A stretch of DNA of 28,162 nucleotides from NCBI GenBank assembly GCA_018400255.1, contig JAGYMO010000224.1, positions 1-28,162 of the forward strand, in the 5' to 3' direction. Made by a program: the position numbers and the translations under genes. Of this stretch, positions 8,052 through 16,840 are shown one piece after another. Source of the stretch: Deltaproteobacteria bacterium. GTDB taxonomy: Bacteria; Desulfobacterota; DSM-4660; Desulfatiglandales; B25-G16. The first letter of the stretch is position 1. Every line of letters starts with the position of its first letter. The notes under the pieces are model-generated. The model ran no database searches. It was not told where the DNA came from and saw only the letters and a list, made by a program, of their open reading frames with translations.

Positions 8052-9917
8052 ATGACTAATGACCAATTTTTAATCCTTTCGGTAATACTAGCAGCATTGT
8101 CTATGTTTCTTTGGGGCCGTTGGCGTCATGATATTGTTGCAGCCGGTGCCTTGCTCTTATGCGTATTTTTTGGTTTAGTTCCAGTAAGAGAGGCCTTCCA
8201 AGGTTTTAGCCACCCGGCCGTTATCACTGTGGCCTGTGTTTTAATCCTGAGCAGTGGTCTGCAAAATAGCGGGGCCATAGATGTGTTGGCCCAAAAAATT
8301 CTTCCATCGTCTTCGGGTACAACCTTGAGTATTCTTGCACTCTCCGCTCTGGCAGCATTACTTTCAGGCTTCATAAACAATGTCGGTGCTTTAGCTCTGC
8401 TAATGCCGGTGGGCATTCAAATTTCCAACAAGCACAACATACCACCTGGTAATGTCCTAATGCCTCTTGCCTTCTCCTCTATTCTCGGAGGAACAACTAC
8501 CCTCATTGGCACCCCACCAAACCTTATTGTTTCTGGATTCCGGGCAGAGGTAGGTATGGATAATTTTGCAATGTTTGATTTTATGCCAGTGGGTATTGCT
8601 ATTACCGCTATCGGGACAGTCTTTGTGGGACTATTTGGGTGGAGATTGGTCCCAGCGCGAAAACAGGCTGATACTATCAGCTTCGATACCGGAACGTACC
8701 TTAGTGAGGCACTTATTGTTGAGGGTAGCAGCGCGGTAGACATGCGACTGAACGATGTAGAGCAACAACTTTACGAGGTAGACGCCCAGGTAGTAGGCCT
8801 GGTACGCCATAATCTCCACTTATCCGCACCTAACCCGGGCCGAATTTTACATGCAGGTGACATCCTAATAATAGAATCCGAGCCGGAAGGCCTTGCTTCA
8901 GCCCTTTCAAGTTTAGGCCTCAAGCTTTTAGAGGATGTTCCTGCTAAACCCGAAGATGAGGATACGGAAAAAAATGTTGGAGAGAAACAAGGCAAAAAGG
9001 ACAAAGCTAAAGACTCCATATCGTCAACAATAAACGAGGATGAGGCAAAGAGCACATCAGGTGAAATCGTAATCCAGGAATTAGTCTCTATGCCTAATGG
9101 AATTTTGAACGGCCGTTCAGCATCTGATATTCAATTGCGTAATAGATACGGCATCAACCTGCTTGCTATATCTCGCCAGGGTATGCGCTCAATCAAGCGT
9201 TTACGATCAACACCAATTCTTGCCGGCGATGTCCTTCTTCTCCAGGGGGCCCCTGAAGCAATATTCGGCTTTGCCTCTGAAGTCGGCCTCCTGCCACTGG
9301 CCAAACGTGATATACGAGTTCCAAAAAAAGGCCAGGCACTGATTGCTACACTTATAATGGGTGCTGCTGTAATCTCTTCAGCATTAGGCCTGCTTGATGC
9401 TATGGTCTCATTTGCTACAGGCGTTGTTCTATTCATCGCCTTAAGGATTGTTCCTCCTCGTTCTGCCTATGCGGCAGTCGACTGGTCAGTAATAGTGTTA
9501 CTCGGATCCATGCTTCCAGTTGCCAGCGCCATGGACTCTACTGGTACAGCCGACCTTATAGCTCGCTTTTTAATAGAAAACCTAGCAAAAGGGAATGCAG
9601 TTATTGGATTAGCAGCCATGTTGGTCTCCACTATGTTCCTGACGGACTTTATGAACAATGCCGCAACAGCTGCTGTTATGTGCCCTATATCTATCAGTAC
9701 AGCCTCACAGCTTGGCGTCAACCCTGACACTTTCCTCATGGCGGTAGCCATCGGTGCTTCCTGCGCTTTCCTGACGCCCATTGGCCATCAAAACAATACA
9801 CTTATACTCGGTCCTGGAGGATTTAGGTTTGGAGATTACTGGCGTATGGGCTTGCCTACAGAAATTTTGGTTGTGTCTGCCAGCATCCCTATGCTCCTTT
9901 GGGTATGGCCACTTTAA
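8052..9917 (+). CDS. SLC13/CitT-type anion permease with two RCK_C domains
   Basis: A 621-residue inner-membrane transporter of the SLC13/ion-transporter superfamily, which usually moves sulfate or dicarboxylates with sodium. The first membrane half (about 1-200) carries the substrate motif GTTTLIGTPPN at 147-157; the second half (about 420-621) carries the counterpart TPIGHQNNT with FGDYW. Between them lie two TrkA-C/RCK_C-type domains (about 215-292 and 338-416), each with the typical hydrophobic GDILIIE/GDVLLLQ strand, joined by a very charged linker (about 295-337). RCK_C domains commonly bind small regulatory ligands. The ATG has only a weak ribosome-binding site. It stands alone and converges on the activase gene 145 nt away; that gap holds no gene. 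Confidence 0.9.
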   Translation: MTNDQFLILSVILAALSMFLWGRWRHDIVAAGALLLCVFFGLVPVREAFQGFSHPAVITVACVLILSSGLQNSGAIDVLAQKILPSSSGTTLSILALSALAALLSGFINNVGALALLMPVGIQISNKHNIPPGNVLMPLAFSSILGGTTTLIGTPPNLIVSGFRAEVGMDNFAMFDFMPVGIAITAIGTVFVGLFGWRLVPARKQADTISFDTGTYLSEALIVEGSSAVDMRLNDVEQQLYEVDAQVVGLVRHNLHLSAPNPGRILHAGDILIIESEPEGLASALSSLGLKLLEDVPAKPEDEDTEKNVGEKQGKKDKAKDSISSTINEDEAKSTSGEIVIQELVSMPNGILNGRSASDIQLRNRYGINLLAISRQGMRSIKRLRSTPILAGDVLLLQGAPEAIFGFASEVGLLPLAKRDIRVPKKGQALIATLIMGAAVISSALGLLDAMVSFATGVVLFIALRIVPPRSAYAAVDWSVIVLLGSMLPVASAMDSTGTADLIARFLIENLAKGNAVIGLAAMLVSTMFLTDFMNNAATAAVMCPISISTASQLGVNPDTFLMAVAIGASCAFLTPIGHQNNTLILGPGGFRFGDYWRMGLPTEILVVSASIPMLLWVWPL

Positions 9918-10062
9918 TATGCAGAATAAAAAAAGCACTATTATTTATAAACCTTGGACACGTTTGCATAACCAGGGAAATTGGAAAAGTAACTTCATGG
10001 AGCACGATTGTAAGTATTTTTTGGGATACCCTGCCGCCGAAGTTTTTTTCATTCCAGGGCTT

Positions 10063-10836
10063 TTAAGTCAACGCAATAAGGGCTGCACCGTAGGCACCCA
10101 TTAATTGTGGTAAATCTGGTAATACCACTGGTTCTTTTGTTTCCTCTGAAAGCATGTACCGTATTGCTGGATTCTTAACTACACCTCCAGAAAGCATAAG
10201 GGGCGGAAGCGAACCAAGGCTTCTTATCATAGTTACAATTCGTAAAGTAAGAGAGCGATGCAAACCCTTTAAAATGGTCTCTACCGCTATTCCATTTGCT
10301 ATTTTAGAAATAACCTCCGATTCAGCAAATACAGTACAGGTGCTTGAAATATAGGTTTCCTCCGTTGAAGACAGTGCGATTTTCCCTATTTTATCTATAT
10401 CCACTCTCAGCCGATCGGCAGTGTTCTCCAAAAAACGACCGCTGCCTGCTGCACATTTATCATTCATAGCAAAATCTTCAACCGCTCCGGTACTACTAAT
10501 AATAATAACCTTACTGTCCTGCCCACCAATATCAACCAACGTACCGCCATGTCCAAGTTGTTTAAAAACACCTCTTGCATGGCAGCTAATCTCTGTAATT
10601 TGTTTGGACGCCACATGAACTAACCTTCGTCCATACCCAGTAGCTACAAGTGGTATCCCTGAAATATCTCCAAATTTCTCTGATACCATTTTAAGAAAAT
10701 GATCTACCTGTGGCACCACCCTCGGCTCTGCAGATTCCATATGGTGCCATAGAATAACACCACTACCGTCAACAGCAACTGCTTTAACAGTTGAAGAGCC
10801 TACGTCTATTCCCAGAGCTTCTAGATTAGAATACAC
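10063..10836 (-). CDS. 2-hydroxyacyl-CoA dehydratase activase (HgdC/BadF-BcrD family)
   Basis: ATP-dependent activator that injects one high-energy electron into the dehydratase. From the GTG at 10836 it has 257 residues, the usual length (HgdC is about 260). ASKHA-fold motifs are present: phosphate 1 GIDVGSST 9-16, phosphate 2 DIGGQDSK 102-109, and SGGVVKNP in the adenosine region. Cys128 (NDKCAAGSGRFLE) and Cys167 (SSTCTVFAESE) are the ligands that share a [4Fe-4S] cluster across the homodimer. A longer reading up to 10950 would overlap the upstream gene and adds non-family sequence; GTG with GGGGA upstream, 1 nt after the preceding stop, fits translational coupling. It is the last gene of a three-gene operon. 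Confidence 0.95.
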   Translation of the reverse strand: MYSNLEALGIDVGSSTVKAVAVDGSGVILWHHMESAEPRVVPQVDHFLKMVSEKFGDISGIPLVATGYGRRLVHVASKQITEISCHARGVFKQLGHGGTLVDIGGQDSKVIIISSTGAVEDFAMNDKCAAGSGRFLENTADRLRVDIDKIGKIALSSTEETYISSTCTVFAESEVISKIANGIAVETILKGLHRSLTLRIVTMIRSLGSLPPLMLSGGVVKNPAIRYMLSEETKEPVVLPDLPQLMGAYGAALIALT

Positions 10837-10837
10837 A

Positions 10838-12154
10838 TCAAATCCCCAGCATCTCCACAAATGCATCAAGCCTTGAAGCAGTTTGTTCCTCTGAAAATGA
10901 CCGGGTATCATTATGGTCCGCTTCCAGCAATAAGGCGGGCATTCTATCATCGTGGATTAAGCGATTTCTTTGGTCTATCTGGCCTATGGAGTATGGTTTA
11001 CATGATCTATCAGAATGAAGGACTACCCCATTTATATGAAACTCTTCAGCCATCCTCTTGATTGTACCCAGCTTACTGCCTGCACTGCGATTCAGAACGG
11101 GATAAATGTATGTCTTTGCCATTGATTCAACGGGTCTATCTTTATCCATGAGTGGCGCTAGCTCTCCCCAGGCATTAGTGTAAGTTGAGGCAACAACGGA
11201 AATCCCCATCGTGCCAAAATATTCTGCAAAATAACGCAGGCGGTGCCATATAGGAAGATTATCCCAGAGGAGACGCTTGCGTTCATTGACTACAGCCCCG
11301 ACACCGTTTTTAATACGTTCATCAACTTCTCGCAGTAATGCCGCATAAAAATTAACAGTGGCTGCTTTTCCACGCATCTCTACAATAGGGGCCATTTGTA
11401 TAAACTGGTCAAAGGCCGATATCGGAGCAGGTATGTGAGTGCCCCGTTGAATAATTTGTAGCCAAAGCTCAGAAGCATCTTTGCTCATCTTTACTACATT
11501 CTGAAGTTTTTTAAAACTGAGACTGCGCCTGCAAACATTCTCAGCAACAGGAATTGAATCTTCTATTTGGTTTTTAACATATTCAATATCAGCATCTGAA
11601 TACTCTGTGTATATAAAAGGGGTGTCAATGATAATTAATGGGACATTGAAATGATAGCTCAAAATGCGGTACCAATGTAACACGGTCTGGCAGATATTCG
11701 TGCATGCTAACAACAAATCCGGCTTTGGCAATGTACCAACTGCGGATTTCCCTGATAACATAGCCCCGATATCCGTCCTGGCATATGAGCATATATCAAG
11801 AGAGTAACCTGCATTTTCCGCCTCACCGGCAATCTCGACTACCTTTCTCTTTACACCACAAATTGCAGCATGATTTTCAGGGTATATTACATAATACCCT
11901 AACGCCTGCAAAATCTCTACTGGTGCACCTGAAGTCACCCATGCCACAGATTTCCTTCCATCAACGTAATGTCCATCTAAATAGTGCAGGGCTATCAACT
12001 CCTTCGTAATTTTATCAACCTTAAGGGGAGGCGCGAGATATTTTGTATTCCATCTAAGCGGTCTTCTTGCATTCCTCCAACGATTAAACATGATATAGGA
12101 ACGTGCGCCAAGTTTCACGTTCATAAAATATTTAATATGGCTGAAAATGCTCAT
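10838..12154 (-). CDS. 2-hydroxyacyl-CoA dehydratase family subunit (larger, HgdB/BcrC/BadD-like)
   Basis: The 438-residue larger subunit of an iron-sulfur dehydratase/reductase. Enzymes of this family remove water from (R)-2-hydroxyacyl-CoA or reduce benzoyl-CoA through ketyl radicals. Family landmarks are LGYYVIYPENHAAICG (Cys99), CSYARTDIG (Cys122), the CTNIC pair (Cys151, Cys155) and HSDRSCKPYSIGQ (Cys385), followed by LEADHNDTRSFSEEQ; the conserved cysteines would hold a [4Fe-4S] cluster. The ATG overlaps the stop of the smaller subunit as ATGA, with GAGG 8 nt upstream, so the two should be made in equal amounts. Two subunits plus one activase fits a dehydratase better than a four-subunit benzoyl-CoA reductase. 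The substrate is unknown because no CoA-transferase, dehydrogenase or electron-transfer gene lies nearby. Confidence 0.92.
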   Translation of the reverse strand: MSIFSHIKYFMNVKLGARSYIMFNRWRNARRPLRWNTKYLAPPLKVDKITKELIALHYLDGHYVDGRKSVAWVTSGAPVEILQALGYYVIYPENHAAICGVKRKVVEIAGEAENAGYSLDICSYARTDIGAMLSGKSAVGTLPKPDLLLACTNICQTVLHWYRILSYHFNVPLIIIDTPFIYTEYSDADIEYVKNQIEDSIPVAENVCRRSLSFKKLQNVVKMSKDASELWLQIIQRGTHIPAPISAFDQFIQMAPIVEMRGKAATVNFYAALLREVDERIKNGVGAVVNERKRLLWDNLPIWHRLRYFAEYFGTMGISVVASTYTNAWGELAPLMDKDRPVESMAKTYIYPVLNRSAGSKLGTIKRMAEEFHINGVVLHSDRSCKPYSIGQIDQRNRLIHDDRMPALLLEADHNDTRSFSEEQTASRLDAFVEMLGI

Positions 12155-13242
12155 CTAATAACCTCTAAAAAGGTTTCTATTCGCGTGAGCATCTGGCTTG
12201 AAATTGGATCATTTATATCGACCTCCAGTGTTAATGAAGGAATGCCCTGCCCTTTTAAAGCCTTCTTTAAATCAGGAAGATCAAAAAGTTCAGGTTCACA
12301 AAACTTCACATCATAAAAGATGACCCCTTTTGCCTTAGATTTATACACCAAACTCTTTAAATATTGTATACGGGACTCTAATGAGTCACCTCGTGTAGGA
12401 TCCGGCGCTGCTGAAAAAAGATTCTCCGATAGCCTTCTAAATGGGTTCATGCTAACACCTGGCTGATAAAGCCTTCTGCCGCAGCATGCCAAATCATCAG
12501 CAGCAACAGAAATACCCATTCTACTCAGTTCATCCAGTAGCTCCATAGGCTCAGGTATAATTCCAGACAAGACAACGGGTAGCCCATTAAAACTTTTAGC
12601 AGCCGATACACTTAATACGGACTGTGATAATTTGATAAAATGTTCAGCCGGTAAAAATTCACGCGTACGGATTAGGCGATAAAAATCCATATTCCCTAAA
12701 CCTAACTTCTTCCGTTTAAAATATAATTCAGCAAGGGCCTTATCAGCTTGCTCCTCTATATGGATTGCATCAAAGAGTAATGCATCATCAGGGTGAAGGC
12801 CTGTTATTTGAGAGAGTATAGTATAGATGCGCAAAATTTCATGTCCTAGAAATTCATAACCAGGTTCACCTTTATCTCTAGGAAGATAAAGGGTCAGGAC
12901 CTTTTTTGTAGTCGTAACAAAATCTACTAAAAGGCTTCCCAGGCCCTGCAGGGAATCACATGTGTGCGGAACCAAAATAAAGTCAACCTCATCTAATCCT
13001 CCAATCTTCAAAAATGATAAGGCATTATGCACAATAGAGCAGACATAGGCTTGAAGGTGTGACCCGCTAAAGCTGTTGTCTATTTTAGGAGGACCCCAAA
13101 GCTCAATAGGCAGAATGGAAAAGGCCCTGAAGAGTGCCCTTGGATAATGGATGGGCAACACGGCAGCTATTTTACCGCCACGGGCCTTAAATTCATTTAT
13201 AACATCCTTACGCTTTGGGATTTTCAATTGTTGCAGGCTCAT
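12151..13242 (-). CDS. 2-hydroxyacyl-CoA dehydratase family subunit (smaller)
   Basis: The 363-residue partner subunit and first gene of the operon. The family pattern is clear: AYVCS (Cys68), FILVPHTCDSLQGLG (Cys95), VVLSGIIPEP, then GISVAADDLACCGRR (Cys253, Cys254) and YDVKFCEPE (Cys315). The spacing matches the BcrC/BadD/HgdB superfamily, in which both subunits share one fold and each binds an iron-sulfur cluster. A good promoter ends about 12 nt before the ATG, and there is almost no ribosome-binding site, so translation may start from a very short leader. A sodium symporter gene diverges from it. It overlaps the next gene by 4 nt. Confidence 0.92.
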   Translation of the reverse strand: MSLQQLKIPKRKDVINEFKARGGKIAAVLPIHYPRALFRAFSILPIELWGPPKIDNSFSGSHLQAYVCSIVHNALSFLKIGGLDEVDFILVPHTCDSLQGLGSLLVDFVTTTKKVLTLYLPRDKGEPGYEFLGHEILRIYTILSQITGLHPDDALLFDAIHIEEQADKALAELYFKRKKLGLGNMDFYRLIRTREFLPAEHFIKLSQSVLSVSAAKSFNGLPVVLSGIIPEPMELLDELSRMGISVAADDLACCGRRLYQPGVSMNPFRRLSENLFSAAPDPTRGDSLESRIQYLKSLVYKSKAKGVIFYDVKFCEPELFDLPDLKKALKGQGIPSLTLEVDINDPISSQMLTRIETFLEVIR

Positions 13243-13260
13243 CTTACATTGATTGATGGA

Positions 13261-13289
13261 AGTGTATGGAAAACTTTACTACGTGTCAA
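13261..13289 (-). promoter_or_regulatory. Promoter of the dehydratase operon
   Basis: On the minus strand, TTGACA (13284-13289) is a perfect -35 box, followed after exactly 17 nt by TACACT (13261-13266), four of six matches to the -10 consensus. The predicted start near 13254 leaves a leader of only about 12 nt. The bases around the -35 box (CTTGACACGTAGTAAAG) recur with two changes upstream of the binding protein at 25837, which may reflect a shared regulator. Confidence 0.65.
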
Positions 13290-13424
13290 GGTTAAACAGG
13301 GTTTACCATTTTGTAGTGAAATACTTGATTGTCCATAAAATAATCATTCTGCCAATTAGTCTTTTGACATTTTTCTTTTTTTGAATTAGCTTTGCATAAA
13401 ATTACATGAAGAAAGGTTTTTTCG

Positions 13425-14807
13425 ATGGACTTAGCAATTGTCATCATATATTTTTTGACCCTCATTTTCATAGGGACCAGATCATATAAATTAGTAAAGA
13501 GTGTCAGCAGCTTCTTTGTAGCAGACAGGATGGGAACCACTATTTTTATAGCCAGCTCCCTGTTTGCAACTATCATCGGAGGATCCTCCACTGTTGGGAT
13601 GGCTGGGCTTGGATATAAAAACGGCTTAGTTGGAGCATGGTGGCTTCTTGTAGGTGCCATAGGTCTTTTCATATTAAGTATCTTTTTTGCAGAAAAAGTC
13701 CGAGGGTATAGTCTTTACACATTACCGGAAATACTGGAGAAGCATTATGGAAATGAGGCAAAGCTGATCGCATCAGGCCTGATAATTATCGCATGGATGG
13801 GAGTTATTGCCGGCCAGATAGTGGCAGCAGGAAAAATATTGGGTATAATCATAAATCTTCCACTATTCCTTTTAATGATAATAGTTGCCTTGATTTTTAT
13901 AACCTATACATTACTCGGGGGGCAGCATTCAATTGTAAAAACAGACGCAATACAGGGCGTTATCATTATCTCCGCAATTCTCTTAGTTGTTCCATTATGC
14001 CTGAACGAGGCGGGGGGTATATCCCTCATGCAGGAAGTTCTTGATAAAAACTTTTTCTCATTTCCTGTCAGCGAGCATTTTACATGGAAAACTCTGACTA
14101 CCTACATATTTTTAGTTGGTTCAACATATGTGGTTGGACCAGACATCTACTCAAGGTTATTTTGCGCTAAAAATAAAAAAATAGCTAAAAGGGCTGCCCT
14201 TATTACTTCGCTAACATTGGTTCCTTTCTCATTTATCATAGTTATTATTGGTATGACAGCAAGGATATTATTTCCTCAAATAAACCCTGAAGAAGCATTT
14301 CCAACTATAATAAGTCACATTTTCCCTATAGGTGTAAATGGTATTGTTATTGCCGCCCTCCTGTCCGCCATAATGTCCTCTGCTGATACATGTCTTTTAA
14401 CCACGAGCACTATTATTTCAGTAGACATAATTAAGCCTATGTATAAAAAAGATATACCAGAAAAAAAATTGCTAAAACTATCAAGGATTTTTATAGCCGT
14501 TATTGGGGTTTTTTCATTGATAATTGCCTTAGAGATAAAGGGAGTAATCTCATCCCTTCTTCTTGGATACGCAGTATACACCTCTGGGCTAGTATTTCCA
14601 GTACTCCTCGGTTTTTATAAAGACAGATTAAAGTTAAATAAAGAAGGTGCAATATCGGCTATGGCAGTTGGAGGTGGCTTAGCCCTATTCGGAAAAATAT
14701 TGGGCCTTAATGACTTTGCGCTTTATGGGTTTTTTTTATCAGGATTTGTTCTAATCGCTGGAAGTAGATTAAGCTTAATTGTAAAAAATAAAAAAACGCT
14801 AAAATAG
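13425..14807 (+). CDS. Sodium:solute symporter (SSS family)
   Basis: A 460-residue inner-membrane symporter with about 12-13 hydrophobic helices, normal for the SSS family. Recognisable parts are the first-helix segment TRSYKLVKSVSSFFVADRMG, the GGSSTVGMAGLGYKNG loop, GPDIYSRLFCAKN, and the sodium-site helix AALLSAIMSSADTCLLTTSTI. Substrates of this family include amino acids, sugars, proline-like compounds and carboxylates; none can be chosen here. AAAGG lies 8 nt before the ATG. The gene diverges from the dehydratase operon and could bring in its substrate, but this is inferred only from position. TTGACA at 13364-13369 may be a -35 box, without a convincing -10. Confidence 0.9.
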   Translation: MDLAIVIIYFLTLIFIGTRSYKLVKSVSSFFVADRMGTTIFIASSLFATIIGGSSTVGMAGLGYKNGLVGAWWLLVGAIGLFILSIFFAEKVRGYSLYTLPEILEKHYGNEAKLIASGLIIIAWMGVIAGQIVAAGKILGIIINLPLFLLMIIVALIFITYTLLGGQHSIVKTDAIQGVIIISAILLVVPLCLNEAGGISLMQEVLDKNFFSFPVSEHFTWKTLTTYIFLVGSTYVVGPDIYSRLFCAKNKKIAKRAALITSLTLVPFSFIIVIIGMTARILFPQINPEEAFPTIISHIFPIGVNGIVIAALLSAIMSSADTCLLTTSTIISVDIIKPMYKKDIPEKKLLKLSRIFIAVIGVFSLIIALEIKGVISSLLLGYAVYTSGLVFPVLLGFYKDRLKLNKEGAISAMAVGGGLALFGKILGLNDFALYGFFLSGFVLIAGSRLSLIVKNKKTLK

Positions 14808-14816
14808 TCTTCGAGC

Positions 14817-15863
14817 TTAATTCAAACGGAATAGAGATTCTTGCATTGGTTTTTTTTCATCTCTTTGACTATCACTATCTTTTATTTTATCATTTATATT
14901 TGCTTTAAAAAAATATCTCTGAAATAAAGTATTAAATGATGTCCATGACCCTTCCTTTTGATCTTCCCTCATCAGTCGGCCAAGCCCATTAATCTTCGCA
15001 TCCATATCATCTATCAGGTGAAGGGCAAAGGCCTCTAAAAACTTTGGCCGCTTAGGAGAACCAAAATCAAGCTCACCATGGTGACTCAATATAAGGTGTT
15101 TTAGGCGAATAGATAGCTCCTCAGGAAAATCTTTAAGTAATTTTAATTTTTCCTCTACCATCATGGTACCTAAAACAATATGCCCTAAAAGTCTTCCCTC
15201 ATCTGTATAGTCTATATTTAAATCAAAACACAGCTCCCTTGTCTTCCCTATATCATGAAGTATGGCCCCGGATAATAAAAGATCGCGGTCTAATTCTTTA
15301 TAATGCCTGGAAACATCCGCCGCTAATTTGGCTACGGACAATGTATGTTCAAGTAGCCCTCCAAGATAACTATGGTGAAGATATTTAGCCGCTGGGGCCT
15401 TTTTGAATCGTGTTAAAAAATCATGATCTGCCCAAAAAGATTCGATAAGGGCTCTAAGATGTCTGTTCATTATTGTTCTGGCAAGCTTTTTTAGCTCAGA
15501 GATCATCTGCCCTGTATCTTCTGTTGTCGATTCCTGAAAAATACCAGCATCAAATGACTCACTCTCTTTTTTTAATTCATTTATCCTTATCTGTATCGTG
15601 CCTTTGTAACTGACTGCCGACCCTGCTATGTAAACTATATCACCTTCCCTGAAATTAGAGGAAACCTCGTCTGCATTATCCCAAACCTTTCCATCGATTG
15701 ACCCTGTCTTGTCAGAGAGGATAAGGGTAAGAAATGAATTTCCCTGTTTTGTTTTTGAAATTGTCTTGTTTCTTACAAGGTAATCTCCCCTAATCTTTTC
15801 ATTTTCTTGTATTTCTTTAACCCATAAATGCCGGCTGTTGCTCTTTGCCTTACTTGTGTTCAT
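14817..15863 (-). CDS. OB-fold plus HD-domain protein, YhaM-type 3'-5' exoribonuclease family
   Basis: A 348-residue cytoplasmic protein with the two-domain layout of Bacillus YhaM: an OB-fold nucleic-acid-binding domain (about 12-100, with GNSFLTLILSDKTGSIDGKVWD) and an HD domain (about 160-300). Metal residues of the HD domain are visible: His173 in GGLLEHT, His203-Asp204 in AILHDIGKTRE, a later GHIVLG histidine, the HH in LILSHHGELDFGSPKRP, and a final Asp in LIDDMDAK. The known relative degrades RNA and DNA from the 3' end with divalent metal. It converges on the symporter gene, with 9 nt between the stop codons. It lies 95 nt downstream of DppC and could be co-transcribed with the Dpp genes, though it is unrelated in function. 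Confidence 0.87.
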   Translation of the reverse strand: MNTSKAKSNSRHLWVKEIQENEKIRGDYLVRNKTISKTKQGNSFLTLILSDKTGSIDGKVWDNADEVSSNFREGDIVYIAGSAVSYKGTIQIRINELKKESESFDAGIFQESTTEDTGQMISELKKLARTIMNRHLRALIESFWADHDFLTRFKKAPAAKYLHHSYLGGLLEHTLSVAKLAADVSRHYKELDRDLLLSGAILHDIGKTRELCFDLNIDYTDEGRLLGHIVLGTMMVEEKLKLLKDFPEELSIRLKHLILSHHGELDFGSPKRPKFLEAFALHLIDDMDAKINGLGRLMREDQKEGSWTSFNTLFQRYFFKANINDKIKDSDSQRDEKKPMQESLFRLN

Positions 15864-15958
15864 TTATAATCAAATACCTTTCCTTTTTTGTTAGCCATTA
15901 TATAGTATCGATCGACAAATTAATGCTGTGGCAGAAACCTAATAATGATAAACCAATA

Positions 15959-16840
15959 CTAACGTTCAATCCTTGGGTTTAATTCCTCTCTCAGCCAGTC
16001 TGCGAAAAGATTTATCCCTATCACCAATAGAAAAAGGGCGGCTGCTGGAAACAATACAAGCCACCACATACCAGCGTATATATAGTTTTTTCCGATTGCT
16101 ATCATCATCCCTAAGGATGGCTCTGTAAGAGGCACACCAACGCCGAGAAAGCTCAAGGTCGCCTCAAGCATGATAGCTACTGCTAAATCTACGGCAAGAA
16201 TTACAAATATAGGAGGAATCGCATTAGGGAAAAGATGCTTTGAGAGAATTCTCAAATCATTTGCCCCCGTAGCCTTTGCCGCTATTATGTACGCTTCCTC
16301 TTTTACTTCAAGCACACTGCCACGCATAGTTCGTGCATATTTAACCCAGTCTGCGATACAAATGGCGACTATAACAATCAAAACTCCTCTTTGTTTAAAA
16401 AGCCCTAACATAAGGATTGCAATCAATGTAGTAGAGAATGAGAAAAAGATATCAGCTAAACGCATAGAAACTGCATCAAGAATTCCCCCGTAGTAGCCGG
16501 CAAACAATCCAATTATTACGCCAAAAATTCCTGCTACTATTACTACCCCAAAGCCGACAATCAAAGAAGTTCTGAATCCGTATATTATTGTGCTGAGAAC
16601 ACATCTACCCTGGTCATCCGTACCGAGGGGGAACTGTGCTGACCCTCCTTCCATCCAGGCAGGGGGTGTCAGAAAATGTTCAAGGCTTACCTTTTCAAGA
16701 TCATAAGGATTTTGAGGCACAAGCATGGGCGCAAATATAGCAGACAAAATAGACAGCACTAACAATAAACTGCCGATAATGGCGGATAGATCATGTAAAT
16801 AATGGTAGATGATTTTTGACTTGGAGAATTTCTCAATCAT
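15959..16840 (-). CDS. dppC: Peptide ABC transporter permease, DppC type
   Basis: One of two inner-membrane channel subunits of a di/oligopeptide importer, 293 residues. It has an N-terminal membrane helix (about 17-40), a periplasmic loop with the family's FPLGTDDQGRCVLSTIIYGFRTSL segment, and five core helices. The EAA loop that contacts the ATPase reads EEAYIIAAKATGANDLRILSKHLFPNA. The C-terminal NLFADWLREELNPRIE is the usual DppC/OppC ending. It overlaps the DppB gene by 8 nt, so translation should be coupled. It is the last transporter gene of the block; no terminator is visible in the 95 nt that follow. Confidence 0.93.
   Translation of the reverse strand: MIEKFSKSKIIYHYLHDLSAIIGSLLLVLSILSAIFAPMLVPQNPYDLEKVSLEHFLTPPAWMEGGSAQFPLGTDDQGRCVLSTIIYGFRTSLIVGFGVVIVAGIFGVIIGLFAGYYGGILDAVSMRLADIFFSFSTTLIAILMLGLFKQRGVLIVIVAICIADWVKYARTMRGSVLEVKEEAYIIAAKATGANDLRILSKHLFPNAIPPIFVILAVDLAVAIMLEATLSFLGVGVPLTEPSLGMMIAIGKNYIYAGMWWLVLFPAAALFLLVIGINLFADWLREELNPRIER

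Noticed and set aside
10837..10950. Longer N-terminus for the activase (38 extra residues)
   Set aside because: It would overlap the upstream subunit gene by over 100 nt and precede the family's normal start; GTG at 10836 follows the preceding stop by 1 nt and gives the usual 257-residue length.
10063..13242. Operon as benzoyl-CoA reductase
   Set aside because: Class I benzoyl-CoA reductase has four subunits including two ATPase-type ones; here there are two catalytic-type subunits and one activase, and no other aromatic-degradation gene is nearby.
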